From the NCBI GenBank assembly GCA_950295325.1, contig OX485808.1, forward strand, positions 7,380,501-7,444,500: a DNA stretch of 64,000 bases, in the 5' to 3' direction. Below are positions 23,401 to 34,626 of the stretch, piece after piece (position 1 is the first letter of the stretch; each line of letters opens with the position of its first letter). Under the pieces are notes generated by a model, which did no database searches, was not told the DNA's origin, and saw only the letters and a list, made by a program, of their open reading frames with translations. The DNA is from Polytrichum commune (lineage: Eukaryota; Streptophyta; Polytrichopsida; Polytrichales; Polytrichaceae). The position numbers and the translations under genes were made by a program.

Positions 23401-24665
23401 ATGTACACCTGGTAGTCTCGAAGCGAACCAAAAGTAGGTTTCTCTCCCGAAAGAATATCTGAACACATCATGCCAAAACTAAACACATCGGCTTTTAAAG
23501 CATCCACCTCTGACAGTTGATTCGCCATGGCTTCAGGTGCCATGTATCCACGAGTTCCTATATTTCGACATGTGGGCACCTCTGGAAAACCCTTCACTTC
23601 AACCTTTGAAATACCGAAATCAAGTAATTTCACATGTATGCACCCAAGATTAATCAACATTGAATCATTTGGTGGAGTCACGACAACATTGCTAGGCTTT
23701 AGGTCACGATGTGCCACCTTCATATCATGAAGGTAGCACATTCCACTTGCAATTTGTAACATAATATCCATTGCATTTGTCTCTTTGAGAAGACCTTCTG
23801 CATTTAAATGTTCTGACAAGGGTTTTGTTCCACATTCCATAACAAGCTCAAACTGGTTTTTCACCTCATGAAAACCACAACAATAAAGCTTGATGATGTT
23901 TGGATGATTCAATCCTCCCAATATACTTGCTTCTTTCCAAAGTTTATTTACGTCTTTGGGATCACAAACTTTAATCACCTTTGTTGCAGACTCCAGTCCC
24001 AACCAATTTGTTGATAACACACTTGTGTTGCCTGAACTTCCCAAAACACTAGGTGGATCTCCATATTTAGGGCGAGGATAATTGTAAGGAAAATCAATTT
24101 TGTCCAATTCACCACCTTCAACATGTTGCAAACTCATTAGATATCCCTTAAGGTATTGCACAAGTTTGCAATCATTGCAATCCATAGTTGTGCATGAGTC
24201 CAAATGTCTAGAAAACCTTTCACATATGGAAGCTTGGTCCTCTTTAATTGCATTAATGGATGTTGGGTAGAATGTCGTACTATTCCTAATCGCAAGAATG
24301 TTTGATTCTTGAGCCGGATGGTAAAGACAAGATATGTCACAAATTGTGTGGAAACAATTTTCAAAGTCCAAAAGGAGTTCTCTGAAGCACTCTTTGTTGG
24401 TCATTTGTATCACTACAGCGTGGCACCAATTTTCTCTGCAACATTCTTCAATTAGCACTCTTGCTTTGTGTACAACTTGATATAAATCTTCTTCTGCTTT
24501 GTGAAACACCTCGTTTGAACTGCTAGTGATGCTTTGTAATACTTGCACACCATTTTGAAAGTTGAAGAGCAAATTCTCGCATTGTCTTTTATTCAATACT
24601 TCGTCCATCAATGATATTGCAGGAAATATCACAATCCCTGTTGCTAGCCGCATAACATTTGCCAT
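17449..24665 (-). CDS. Protein kinase-NB-ARC-LRR receptor (moss PNL-type immune receptor)
   Basis: Predicted intracellular immune receptor of 2313 residues. Exons by eye: 24665-23049, 22924-21860 and 21708-17449; both introns are short (124 and 151 bp), GT/AG and phase 0. Residues 1-180 are helical and resemble N-terminal bundles of plant MLKL-like kinases (inference). Kinase about 204-468: Lys232 (VIKV), Glu245, HRD Asp321, DFG Asp349, APE 376-378, so it may be active; the Gly-loop is degenerate. Hydrophobic stretch 484-505 could span a membrane. NB-ARC from about 546: P-loop GMGGIGKST 576-584, kinase-2 ILIVVDNV 648-655, GLPLSL 740-745, FLDIACFF, and VHD 858-860 in place of MHD; these motifs are of TIR-NLR type. 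The LRR runs from about 1070 to the end as about 26 dyads of 48 residues, each two 24-residue LRRs. Kinase-NBS-LRR fusions are known from mosses. The stop truncates a longer ancestral array. Confidence 0.87.
17460..21150 (-). repeat. Tandem array of 144-bp LRR-coding units
   Basis: About 26 in-frame copies of a 144-bp unit, each coding for two 24-residue LRRs. Spacing is exactly 144 bp (for example 17506 to 17650). Higher-order repeats are visible. A 288-bp double unit starting near 18302, 18590 and 18878 looks identical between copies one and two, and for about 135 bp into the third. A second block recurs at a shift of 576 bp (19449 and 20025) with very few differences. This points to recent unequal exchange. 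The array leaves the opposite strand open for more than 3 kb, which is a side effect of the repeat. Confidence 0.93.
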
Positions 24666-24669
24666 TTTT

Positions 24670-27090
24670 AGAGATATAATGATTGTTCACAATCTTGATT
24701 ATGTTGTCAGAGGTATTGTATGCTTGAAGGGTATCAATCAACCTCATTAGCACCTGAACCTATAAAACCACAAAAACCATCAAATCTTGATACAAAAAAA
24801 AACTTGAAAGTGTCATTTTAAACAACATAAATTTAATTTTTACACAGCCTAGAGTTTTAGCAAATGATTATACAAACTTTAATGTAGTTGAAATCAACAT
24901 ATAAGTCCTCCAAAAAAAAACTTTAGCCACATAAGAGTTCTTATTCAAAAAAAATTTGTTGATTGTTTCATGACACAATTTTGATGATGTAATTGTATAC
25001 TTGATTACCGCGAAGGAATGGGATGGATGACCTTTGTGACTTGTGTTTCTAGTGACTATAGTGTGGGTCCACGATGCGGTTTTCCCCTAAGTTGGTCTTC
25101 CTTGAGACTTTCAACAAACACCTTACATAAACTTTAAAAATGAACCCCTTCAATTTTGAAAAGAACAATTAATGTGCCTTACTAAGTTTAAACTAGAGAT
25201 TGGGCATGGATTAAGAATTTGCATGGCCCCATTTATCCTTCAATTGTGAATTAGTGTGATGCCAAGACAAAACCTGCAGGCCGCATTAATAGGACTATTT
25301 AGCATAGCATTACTTCAATCTCCTATAATCAACCAAAGCCCATTATTGTTTCCAAAAATTTTGAACTGTCTTTTGGAACATGTGAAGACGTGGATCACCA
25401 CATGTCTAGTTAGTATCACATCAAAATATATCTGCAACTTATTCAAATTTGTCAACCCCGATTCCCAAAATGCAATTGTAAACTCATGCCGACATCACAA
25501 CCTAGAAATTTTTCAAGTTTATGACAAATACGATTTACTTTTGCATCAAGTGTGGTTTTTAATTGCAAATGGGCTATGTGCTAGTATCTATAATTCTCAT
25601 TGATTGTTAAACTATGAAATACATACTGACATTACTAAAATTGTGGTAGTTTCACAACACAACAATTTGACACAAAGTGACCATAATTAATGACACGAGC
25701 CCGACGTAGGTCGCAACCTGCATAGAGCTCCATTGGCAGATTCACATACTATAGGACCACTCATGCTTCCCAAGATGCAACTCAAGCTTACAATCATGAC
25801 ATCACAATTCTTCTCACACAATCATTTTGATCCAATTGTTTAAAAATTATAGCAACTCTTAACTCCAAATGGTAGACTACAATTTTAGATCTAAAAAGGC
25901 GCACCTTGTACACAATTTGTCTTCAATCTGATGTAATTTTTTTGACATTCATGACTAATGTGCAAGTATGATAAGAGTGGGCCCCTCAGCTTTTCTTACT
26001 AGAACAAGCTTTTGCTACTAGAAAATGCTCTTGCATGCACTATGAGCAAATTGTTTGACCATTGAACTATTCCGAGTGATGTGTTGAATGTGAGGATATT
26101 TAGTGTAACACAAATTTGAATGATATAGCTCTATAACCACATTGACGGACCATACCTTGAAAACCATGGTTTTCCTAGAAGATCGATCATGAATTTAATC
26201 GTTTCATATAATTTCAATACATGCAAGTTCACGTGTCAAATGGACAACGGTGTAAACCAAAATATCTTGGTCGATATTTAATCCAAGTTTCCTTATACAT
26301 CAATCACCCATGTTCAATATTTTCAACCATACATGTATCATACGACCATTTCATTCATCAATGGAATTATTGTATGGCCATCATCGTGCAGTGGCAACTT
26401 CAACACATACGAATTCTTTCCCTGAAGGAAAATGCCACATGTCACACACTAAATATCCAAACATGAACAAAAGACATGGCATGGAAACAAAACATGATTC
26501 AACGAGAGAATTACTGTTGTCCTGAAGGTGAGAACCCAAAGGGGGGCTTACATGTGGAATGCATTAGAACCAGTGCGTTATCCTATATAAGGTAGATGGG
26601 TCTTAAGTGGCTGACTTTTTTGAATCGGACCCCTAGGTTTGAACACAATGGGGAGGACCTATGTATCCAGTGAAGAAATCAACAAACATGCACTTCCCCG
26701 GGGGTTGCACTCCATTGTCAAGTTGAACACCACGTGTGATAAAATAAAATCTACATTTTACATAAAGCATCACCAAAATGGGTCACAATTTTATCAATTT
26801 TTTTTCCTGAGTAGATATACATGGTATCTATTACATAGTAAAAATAAATAACCAAACTTGATGATTTAAAAATATATATATATACCGTTTCTAAGTAGAA
26901 TGACACATAATTGAACTAAAACAATCAATAAAAAAATGATTAAAAATATCCAAAAATATATGTAAAAGATATTATCAATGGTTATGCATATATAAAAACA
27001 TTCATAATTTTTAAAATTCTCTATGGCATGTGATACATGGTAGCAAACTTTTATCGTATTCGTTATGAAACGTAAGGGGATGTGATCGCC
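24670..27090. other. Region upstream of the receptor gene, no further gene seen
   Basis: The first few hundred bases upstream of 24665 must hold the receptor's promoter and 5' UTR; no TATA box could be chosen. Beyond that there is AT-rich sequence. A 115-residue open frame at 25256-25603 (plus) has no recognised domain and low-complexity composition. At 26580-26620 a motif recurs that is found at four other places in the window (AGGTAGATGGGTCTTAAGTG). Confidence 0.45.
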
Positions 27091-27300
27091 CCGAGTGCAC
27101 TTCCGATAACCATAACAAAATCAAAGGAGGTCCAATTTTTCACATATGTTTCATCATAGATTTGCTAATCCAATGCGAGTTTTGCTGTGTAAATCTAATC
27201 GGTAGAAGTTGGAGAACATGGAAGAGGAACCACATAACACCCACATACCTTAACGCACTTGCACGCCTTTCTGAAACTCCAGTGTGCACTTCACCACTAA
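27090..27300 (+). repeat. Dispersed repeat family B, copy
   Basis: Contains TTCCGATAACCATAAC, TTTGCTAATCCAATGCGAG and ACATAACACCCACATACCTT. The same blocks occur in the same order at 30365-30510 and, inverted, at 59640-59820. No coding potential. Probably an old transposable element fragment. Confidence 0.6.
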
Positions 27301-27812
27301 CTCGCCAAATCATACTGCTGGCGTGCAAGAGGATCCGAACAAACTGAACTGGAGAGACAATCATGTAGCTTATAAATTGGAAGGGGTTGCGCATACCTAT
27401 GTATGAAGCGGATATGTGTGTACTGAGATCGCGCTCCAAATTCCACCGAGTCCTCATCGTCACGAACCATCATCTTTCAACACCAAGCGCAGAGATTCCG
27501 AAGAACAACCAGTAATTTCAAAAGACCCAGCACCCAAGTTCCGTTGTGTGGTCACGGCTAGCGGTGGAGATGGTTGTTTCTTCTTGTGTATTCGGGGTCT
27601 TGGATCTGTGTGCAGAAATTCAACAGTGAGAATTCTAGCGGGACATACAGACGCGAGCTGAACGCACCCATATTAACAGAGTCAACAAATTGTGAAACAA
27701 CGACAGATGCTTGACATCCTTCTGTTCGTCAGTCGGGCGGAGACGAACATCAATTCCTCCGACTTGGAGTGCAAGGAAGCACAAGGAGAGGGAGCTCAAA
27801 GAGCAGTAGAAC

Positions 27813-27995
27813 GAGAGACCGCAGCGCAAGAGGAAGGTGGCTATGGCGGAGAAGAAGCTGAGAGCAGAGTGCATTTCCTTGGTAGGATCATGGCCAGATT
27901 TTTGAAAGACGCGGTCACCCGGACTTGGTGATAGGTTATGGCCCGAATTCTTGGCAATTTTCCCTCTCCTGTAGCTCTTACTGACCAAAGTGTCT
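27813..27995 (+). repeat. Direct repeat of about 175 bp, copy 1
   Basis: The block from CGCAGCGCAAGAGGAAGGTG to ACTGACCAAAGT recurs at 28625-28785. It includes GCAGAGTGCATTTCCTT, AAAGACGCGGTCACC and GGACTTGGTGA. The two copies are about 805 bp apart in the same orientation and differ by small indels, so any frame in one is broken in the other. Confidence 0.82.
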
Positions 27996-28624
27996 AAGGG
28001 ATGTGCAGCTCTTCGAAGGGGTAATACGTACATATGAAGTCCCTAGTGTAAAAGTGCCCCTTGAAATTGATCTCCCAATCCTCGTGAAGCATTCTAGTCA
28101 GGCGAGCCGCCACGAATTCCCTAATCTTGCTCTTGTTTGCTCCTACAGCTGCTTAAACCACCACCCAACTTAACAACAAGCTAGTTTCTTGGCCTAAGGA
28201 ATCACCAACAAATATCTGCTTCGCGATTGTTTAGCAGTCCGGTCGGTTTCTTCCTATTTACTGCACGAAGTCGGTTGCTTGTTCATGCAGCCTTCACTGC
28301 ATGATAAGCATACCGACTTCAGAGTTCCAGCACATCTTCCCGAAAAAAATGCGAACTTAATCCTGAGGACCAATGATTTGAAGCAAACGACTTCTCAAAC
28401 GATAACAACACTCTACCTTGCGTTCATCGATCTGGAGAGGATTAAAAGTCAACCTCTAACTTAGCCTGCCATGAGCAAATTGGACTGGGAGCCCTGAAAA
28501 AAACAGCAAAACTGATCATGTCCAGAACGTCACTACCCTTCAGGAGCCACAAATCACCACTACCAAGAACCTGTGTGGAAGGCTTGTTGATCATGAGAGC
28601 CATGGTGGACAATTAACAAGAGCC

Positions 28625-28785
28625 CGCAGCGCAAGAGGAAGGTGGCTATTATGGCGGAGCAGAGTGCATTTCCTTAGCAGGATCATTGCCAGATTCGAAA
28701 GACGCGGTCACCGGACTTGGTGATGCCTTATGGCCGAATTCTTAGGAATCTTCCCTCTACTGTAACTCCTACTGGCCAAAGTATT
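28625..28785 (+). repeat. Direct repeat of about 160 bp, copy 2
   Basis: Partner of 27813-27995, with small deletions. The 800-bp interval between them is GC-richer than the surroundings but has no protein domain I recognise on either strand. A pair of decayed LTRs or a simple duplication would both fit. Confidence 0.8.
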
Positions 28786-28789
28786 TATA

Positions 28790-29570
28790 TTTACTCGAGC
28801 TGTGCCGTCCTTGCACTGTTCCGGGCTTGAGAGTAGGTGCACACACATTCAGTATTTCACTTTAATAATGTTTCATTTCTAGGTGAGTCCATGTGCACAG
28901 CCGCGGCGCCGGCGGGGACTTTTAAATTATGTCTTCAAACATAGTTTGGACCTTATACAATCTGGCACAAGAAACCACCTCATGAACACTAAATCAAATA
29001 TTTCACACCCAATACTAAGTCCTTATTCACATATCCTCACCTAAGATGAAGGCAAATCATGCATAGAACGGAATTCTAAGACCAATTCTACGCATGTGCA
29101 GAGAACAATTATCTTAAGGGGTCCGTGGAAAACCTACCTGGCCTTTATAGGCTTATGGCTGATTCATCCCAAATTAATCCCATGCACTCGACTAACTTAC
29201 AGCCTTTGATGCTAACTCCGGGGTCAAATCTGCTTAAACGAAACTTTTCTGACCTACAAGGGATTCCAGTATTTTCACCTTCAACTTACATGGTTGCCTC
29301 GAATTCTTGGCCTCCATGCATACACCCCACGTTTTTCAAAAAACCATTCCGGTTAATACATGACGCAAGATGACCACCTTCAAAACACCGTATCACCACA
29401 CCCACAACCTTGACAGACTAGTTGATCTTACACAAGACAAGAACCACTGGATAGGGAGGTTTGATTGATTCTCCACTTGGCAACAATAAGAGGTATCTCT
29501 CTCTATGGAGTGCATTGAATCACCCCTTGGAGAAAGTTTGAAACCTCTCCCCACGTCTACAACCCAGTGT
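28790..29570. other. Intergenic, no gene seen
   Basis: Contains a short very GC-rich patch (28900-28918) and short open frames without recognisable domains. No repeat partner seen. Confidence 0.45.
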
Positions 29571-29795
29571 CCGGGGAGGATATTGGGTATAATCGGTCAA
29601 GATCCTAGTGTTTCCAAGCCCAAGAAGTTACATGTTGACGTCTATCGGTTTTTCATTGTTAAATTGAGGAATATTCTGCAAACTCCTCTAAATCGATCAG
29701 CAATAGTTTTCGTGAAGTCTTAAACTTCAATCGGTTATTTCTCAAACTCAACCAGGTCATCTGTAACTAGCAGTCGGTTCTCCCCGTTTATTGCT
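29570..29795 (+). repeat. Dispersed repeat family A, copy 3
   Basis: Plus orientation: AAGATCCTAGTGTTTCCAAG, TACATGTTGACG, CAAACTCCTCTAAATCGATC, TGAAGTCTTAAACTTCAATC, TTTCTCAAACTCAACC, and a CGGTTCTCCCCGTTTATTG end. A GAA-rich microsatellite follows at 29925-29970. Confidence 0.7.
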
Positions 29796-29933
29796 ACAAC
29801 CCCACCAAAACATGTGCATTTACCAATCGACCTCATACATCCAAACTACCCATCCTCAAAGAAGATGAAAACCAATCACTGAATGTTTGATAGTCAGGGG
29901 GGAGGAGAAGGAAATTTCATCATGAAAGAAGAA

Positions 29934-29968
<35 letters not shown>

Positions 29969-30354
29969 TACCCTGGTGTTGAGGCGAGCTGATAAATAGC
30001 AGATTCATGCACAAAAATACAAAGATGCTTGGCTCCTGCTTCTACTCAAATGCTACTAGTGCACCAGGACACCGTGTTGCGATCGTATAAGCAATCCGAC
30101 CCAACACAAGTCTGCCATCGACACAGTTCATATGTCAGGCCATAAGGTATGTATGCGAGTGTAATTTGGTAATTTTTCTTGATCAGACATCTGCATTTGG
30201 TGGGTGTGTGGTTAGGCGAGGATCAAACAACAAACAGCGTACACACACATGTGTCGAAGAGATAGGACTGCGTCTTCATATTTTGTCAACTACTCCACAC
30301 TCAATAGTGAACACAATGAGGAGATTTAGTACGAAATATTCACTTAAGGAATCA

Positions 30355-30520
30355 ACAAACATATACTTCCGATAACCATAACCAAACTAGGGAAAGTCCG
30401 ATTTTCAATCGAGTTTTGCTGATGCTTCACTGTAGATTAGCGAATGTAACACAATCTGATCAGTGGACAACATGAAAACTGAACCAAACAACGCCCACAT
30501 ACCTTATGAAAACGAAATCC
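30355..30520 (+). repeat. Dispersed repeat family B, copy
   Basis: Shares TTCCGATAACCATAACC, GAGTTTTGCTGATG and AACAACGCCCACATACCTTA with 27090-27300 and, inverted, with 59640-59820. No coding potential. Confidence 0.6.
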
Positions 30521-31227
30521 TTTGTCTATGAGCAGCGAGCGACGCAAGCCTCCGGCACAACAATGATGTAATGGAGCCTCTCGCCACAGGAAATGAACGA
30601 GATGAAAGAAAGAAGCAATCTATTGAACCATCTTTAGCCTGAGACGGAGTTGTCGGTACCTAGTGTGCTACAATTAGGCGAGTAGGCTTTGGGTGAGGTA
30701 GGGTGAGGTTCCATGTAGGCCGTTTGCCCACCATATTCTAGTGTGAATGAACCCGCCCAAATGTAGAGGGATTTTGGTGGGCTAGGGTTCTTATGTGCCA
30801 ACTAGTTACTCCCATCTTTTCAAATTCAGGTTTATCTACTAACCTTCTCCTTCTAGTTATTAAGAATGGAGTTCTAGACCATCATTGGTTCTTTTGAGTC
30901 TTCAACCGGTCTTTAATCCTTCGGTGACCGGCACTTGTCAGTTCAAGATTCTTTAGAGGGCTCATGGAAGTCTAGCGGTCCGTGTCCACAGTCCTCCACA
31001 TTCTAGCATAACGTCAAAATGTACATGGAAAGCGTTAGATTTCATATAGGCCACTTGCCCAACAGAGTCTAGTGGAAACGTAGAGTCACTTGGTGAAATC
31101 TACATTTACATTAGAATATGATGGGTGAGTGGTCTACATGGAAACTATCCCAAACTCACCCTTATGGTGGGCAATAAGCTACCGCTTGGCACTTGCGGAT
31201 TGGTGGGTCACAGTGAGTACCACCATA

Positions 31228-31371
31228 GGGTGTTGTTTGGTTCGACACAAAAAAAATTCTATTTTTTGGAAGAAATTTTGCCACATGTCGCACCCATAGT
31301 GGTCAAGACAATGCTCAATCCACCGTGGCAATTAGCTTTTAGCACTCAAAGGGTTGAACCAAACAACGCTC
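31228..31371. mobile_element. Small MITE, 144 bp, TA-flanked
   Basis: The left end GGGTGTTGTTTGGTTC and the right end GAACCAAACAACGCTC are inverted copies of each other with two mismatches. Each end is directly flanked by TA. No coding capacity. Size, ends and TA target suggest a Stowaway- or PIF-type non-autonomous element. Confidence 0.75.
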
Positions 31372-31697
31372 TACGATATTCTTGTCTCCGTCTTATTTGT
31401 TTGTTTAAGGTAGAAAAACAAAATTGGTGAATGACCACTATTGGTGCACTAGAATAAGGGTAATATGATTCTCATGTGGACCCAAAATGGCTAATTATAA
31501 AAGTGGTGGTCCGAAAAGAATGCAATGATAGGTGGAATGCAATGACAAGCCGGATAGGTGTTGTTTCACACCACTTGCAATCACTTTTGGGTGCCATTAA
31601 GTTAACCCATTTGTGTGCATTCGTATGCAAATTAAGATATTTTGATGCTCAAATTAGGGAGACTCTAATACACAAGTAGGGTATTTGACTTACAGAA

Positions 31698-32245
31698 CGC
31701 TTCACACTATGGCCGAAGGTCGAGAGGCCGTCGATTTCCACCAACCAAATTGCAAGAAACCAAGAGTTCGGCCTCTCGACCCTTCACACTATGGCCAAAG
31801 TCTAAAGGCCGTCGCAATTTAAAATGATTACTTTTTGAAGAAGGCGACGGACTCTCGAAGGAAGTTTGGGTCAGATGGAGATGGAAACCCAAACTATGGT
31901 CGAGAGGCCGTTGGTTTTTTTTCATTAAAAAATCAATCATTGACAAGATCTTGGCCGTTAGATTGGAGGGGTTGTTTTGGGCAAGGAATAAAGTGGGATG
32001 CTCCTTCTTCCTTTAGACCTTGGGCTTGGCCTTTGGAGGCTTCACACTATGGCCATCCAAGTCGAGAGGCCGTGGGAGTTCATGGCCAAAGGTTTGGACT
32101 TTGGAGGCTTCACACTATGCCCGACCGAAGGCTCCACTTACTATATTTTATTGGCTAATTTCAGCCCATTTCTTTGGACTCTCAACAAAGTTTGGCCACT
32201 CAATCCCACGGCCCTCTCGACTTCGACGGCCATAGTGTGAAGCGG
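31698..32245. mobile_element. Inverted-repeat element built from GGCC-rich subrepeats
   Basis: Outer ends CGCTTCACACTATGGCC and GGCCATAGTGTGAAGCGG are inverted copies. The motif TTCACACTATGGCC with nearby TCGAGAGGCCGT recurs about six times inside, in both orientations. A CTTAC next to both ends might be a target duplication but is not exact in position. No transposase. Short open frames come from the subrepeats. Confidence 0.68.
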
Positions 32246-32639
32246 CCCTTACTTGCCTCTTTGAAAAAACGTAACTAACTATTTACATGGAATAAAAGTA
32301 TGAAACAACTTGCATTCCTTCCTCATCATTCCCTCTCCTCCATCTCTGAAGAATATTGCACAAATTTCTGGCCACTCTTTCTGGCCGAATCAGCTCATTT
32401 TCACTGTTTTCCATATATCTACCTTATTTGGTGCGACTTTAAGCAAGAAATGGGGACACTGTGTTCAAAAGCTGAGGAGAAAGCAGTTCCCTAGTGGATT
32501 GTCGGTTTCAGTCGGGAAGTGCAGACAGAGAAATTTGTCCATGGTACAGTAAGTCGCCATTCTGAACTAAGTTTCTGGAGGCATCAGTACTATAGTAGTA
32601 AGCGGCATGTGAGGAGCAGATGAGGTCGGACTTTTGGGA

Positions 32640-33110
32640 AATCGAGGTTCATGGAGAACCGGCGGTTAGTTGCAGATGAACCGGTTGAGTTCGAGAAATA
32701 ACCGGTTGAAGTTCAAGACTTCAGGAAATTTACCGATCATTTTAGAGGAATTTTAGAGAATATACCTCAAATTAACGAAGAGAAGCCGAAAGATGTCAAC
32801 ATGTAACCGGTTGGACTTGGAAACGCTAGGATCTTGACTGGTTGTGCTCAAATTCTCCACAAACACTGACGCCAGTGTTTGGGGAGATTTTTGGGCATCA
32901 TCGGTTGAGATTTCAGTGTTTCCAAGTCCACCCGGACACACGTTGACAACTTTCAGTTTTTTCTTTATTGAGTTTGGGTACAATCTATACATTCCTCTAA
33001 AATGATCAGTAAATTACCTGAAGCTTTGAACTTCAACCGCTTATTTCTACAAGCTGAAGCGGTTCATCTGTAACTAGCAGCCGGTTCTCCATGTTCATTG
33101 GATGATGCGA
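32640..33110. repeat. Two family A copies head to head (palindrome)
   Basis: 32640-32868 is family A in the minus orientation and 32878-33110 is family A in the plus orientation. They meet at a short stem-loop-like centre, CAAACACTGACGCCAGTGTTTG (32865-32886 region). Each arm is about 220 bp. The other copies in the window are single and keep only a trace of this centre. Confidence 0.78.
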
Positions 33111-33119
33111 CAATTGATA

Positions 33120-33815
33120 ATTTAGTGTGACTTTGTCGAGTTTGTCAACAAGTGCAGACAGAGAAGTTCACATTGAAATTACTCAGCTTCTTGGTTGCAT
33201 TTTGTGGGACCATGTAAATTATGCGAGAGTTATTCTCCTTCAAGTTTGGGATTCTCCGTTAATGGGGAGCACTTGGGTTGTGTATTATGGAGTTTCTGAC
33301 AAGCAACTATAGACATAGAGTTTTCTAAATTGGAGCCTCTTTCTTTGGAAAGAGACCATCATCTAGCTACTTAGCAATGTTATGATTCCATGGTACATTA
33401 AGTCGTGATATACTATTAAGGTAGATGGATCTTATTTGGTTACTTTTGGTTGTTTGCTACCTTATGCTACTCATGATCGTGCAGCTGAAATTTAATTGCA
33501 TCCACAAATGCATTTGTAGAAGTAAGAGAAAATCCCTAGAAATTTTGGAGTTAATCTCAAATTGTCATGAGTTATCAAAGTCCACTAACATTGAGCTATA
33601 AGAAGGCCACATTGATCCTTCCAATTTATATAAACTATGATTGAACCTAGAATGGTTAACAAATTTCAAACAAGTAATCCAATTCATGTTCAATTCATGT
33701 CTTGATGGTGTCCCTTCTTAGATATGCATCTAATAACCCACCACTCAAATATAAGTGTCCGACTAAGATAAGTAATCAAATCATGCCGGCTTATCTTAAA
33801 ATGTTATAATGCATG
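33120..33815. other. Intergenic, no gene seen
   Basis: AT-rich sequence between the family A palindrome and the Tc1-like element. A motif resembling AAGGTAGATGGATCTT near 33417 is shared with other intergenic repeats. No domain recognised. Confidence 0.45.
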
Positions 33816-34048
33816 TGTAGTAGGGTCCAAAAATATTTTGAATTTTTGACCTGGAGTTGTATGAGAATGAAAACTACAAACTATGAAAACCTCTTGCATG
33901 CTCAAAAATTCATCAATTCAAAAACCGTAAATTATGTTGGAAAGATAAAAGAGTCTACTTTGACAATATGAAAAAATTGCATTACAAAAGTAGAAAATCG
34001 TATATTTAAAAAAAATCATCATAATATAATATCTACCATCTAGTGCTA

Positions 34049-34626
34049 CCACCTCCACGGGTAGGTCACTCTAAGGCATTTTTGTGCACCACGTGCGGCT
34101 GGGGTTTTTTTTGTTTTGGGGCTATTTACCTTCAAGGGCTGAATTAAAGCCTCCCTATAATTACTTAAATTTCAAAAATGGCCCATTTGTTTGCACCCTT
34201 CCATTACTTATATTGTCCAAGTCACTGCAATTTTTTGTACTCTATATTCCTTTTAAGTAATAAAAGCTAATCTACTTCCTAACGCATTGACGAGTGTTAA
34301 GGGAAACCATGGAAACAAAGAAGGGTGCAAACAGTAATATCATTGCAAACAAAGTTATGAAGAAAACACATAGGAGACCATAGCAAACATACTAAACATA
34401 CCTTCTAGGATCCTTATCTTCAGCCCTTATATTAATTTTACAAAAAAATAATGGCCCACATTTTATGTCCACTAACTTACTTATAATGGGATTGTCTACA
34501 TTTAATGGCCCCTTCATTATTTGGAATTCCTTTATAATTTTTATTTCAAATGATTTTAATCCCCTCTATATTATGCCGCACATCGTTTTTAAAATGCACT
34601 AAGTGACCTACCCGTGACCACCTCTT
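34049..34626. repeat. Internal inverted repeat within the Tc1-like element
   Basis: CACGGGTAGGTCACT at 34056-34070 reappears inverted at 34602-34616, the latter containing the transposase stop codon, and the similarity continues for a few bases into GCATTTTT. Inside lies another inverted pair, GTTTGCACCCTTC near 34189 and GAAGGGTGCAAAC near 34318. The 578-bp block may be a nested MITE or the element's own subterminal repeat. Confidence 0.6.

Noticed and set aside
23527..23730. Short plus-strand frames inside the kinase and NB-ARC exons (also 22134-22565)
   Set aside because: Antisense shadows of coding exons with clear kinase and NB-ARC motifs on the minus strand.
25256..25603. 115-residue plus-strand open frame
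   Set aside because: No domain, unusual composition, no neighbouring exons in phase; likely chance.
27635..28033. 132-residue minus-strand frame in the GC-richer interval
   Set aside because: Overlaps one copy of the direct repeat; the corresponding frame is broken by indels in the other copy, and no domain is visible.
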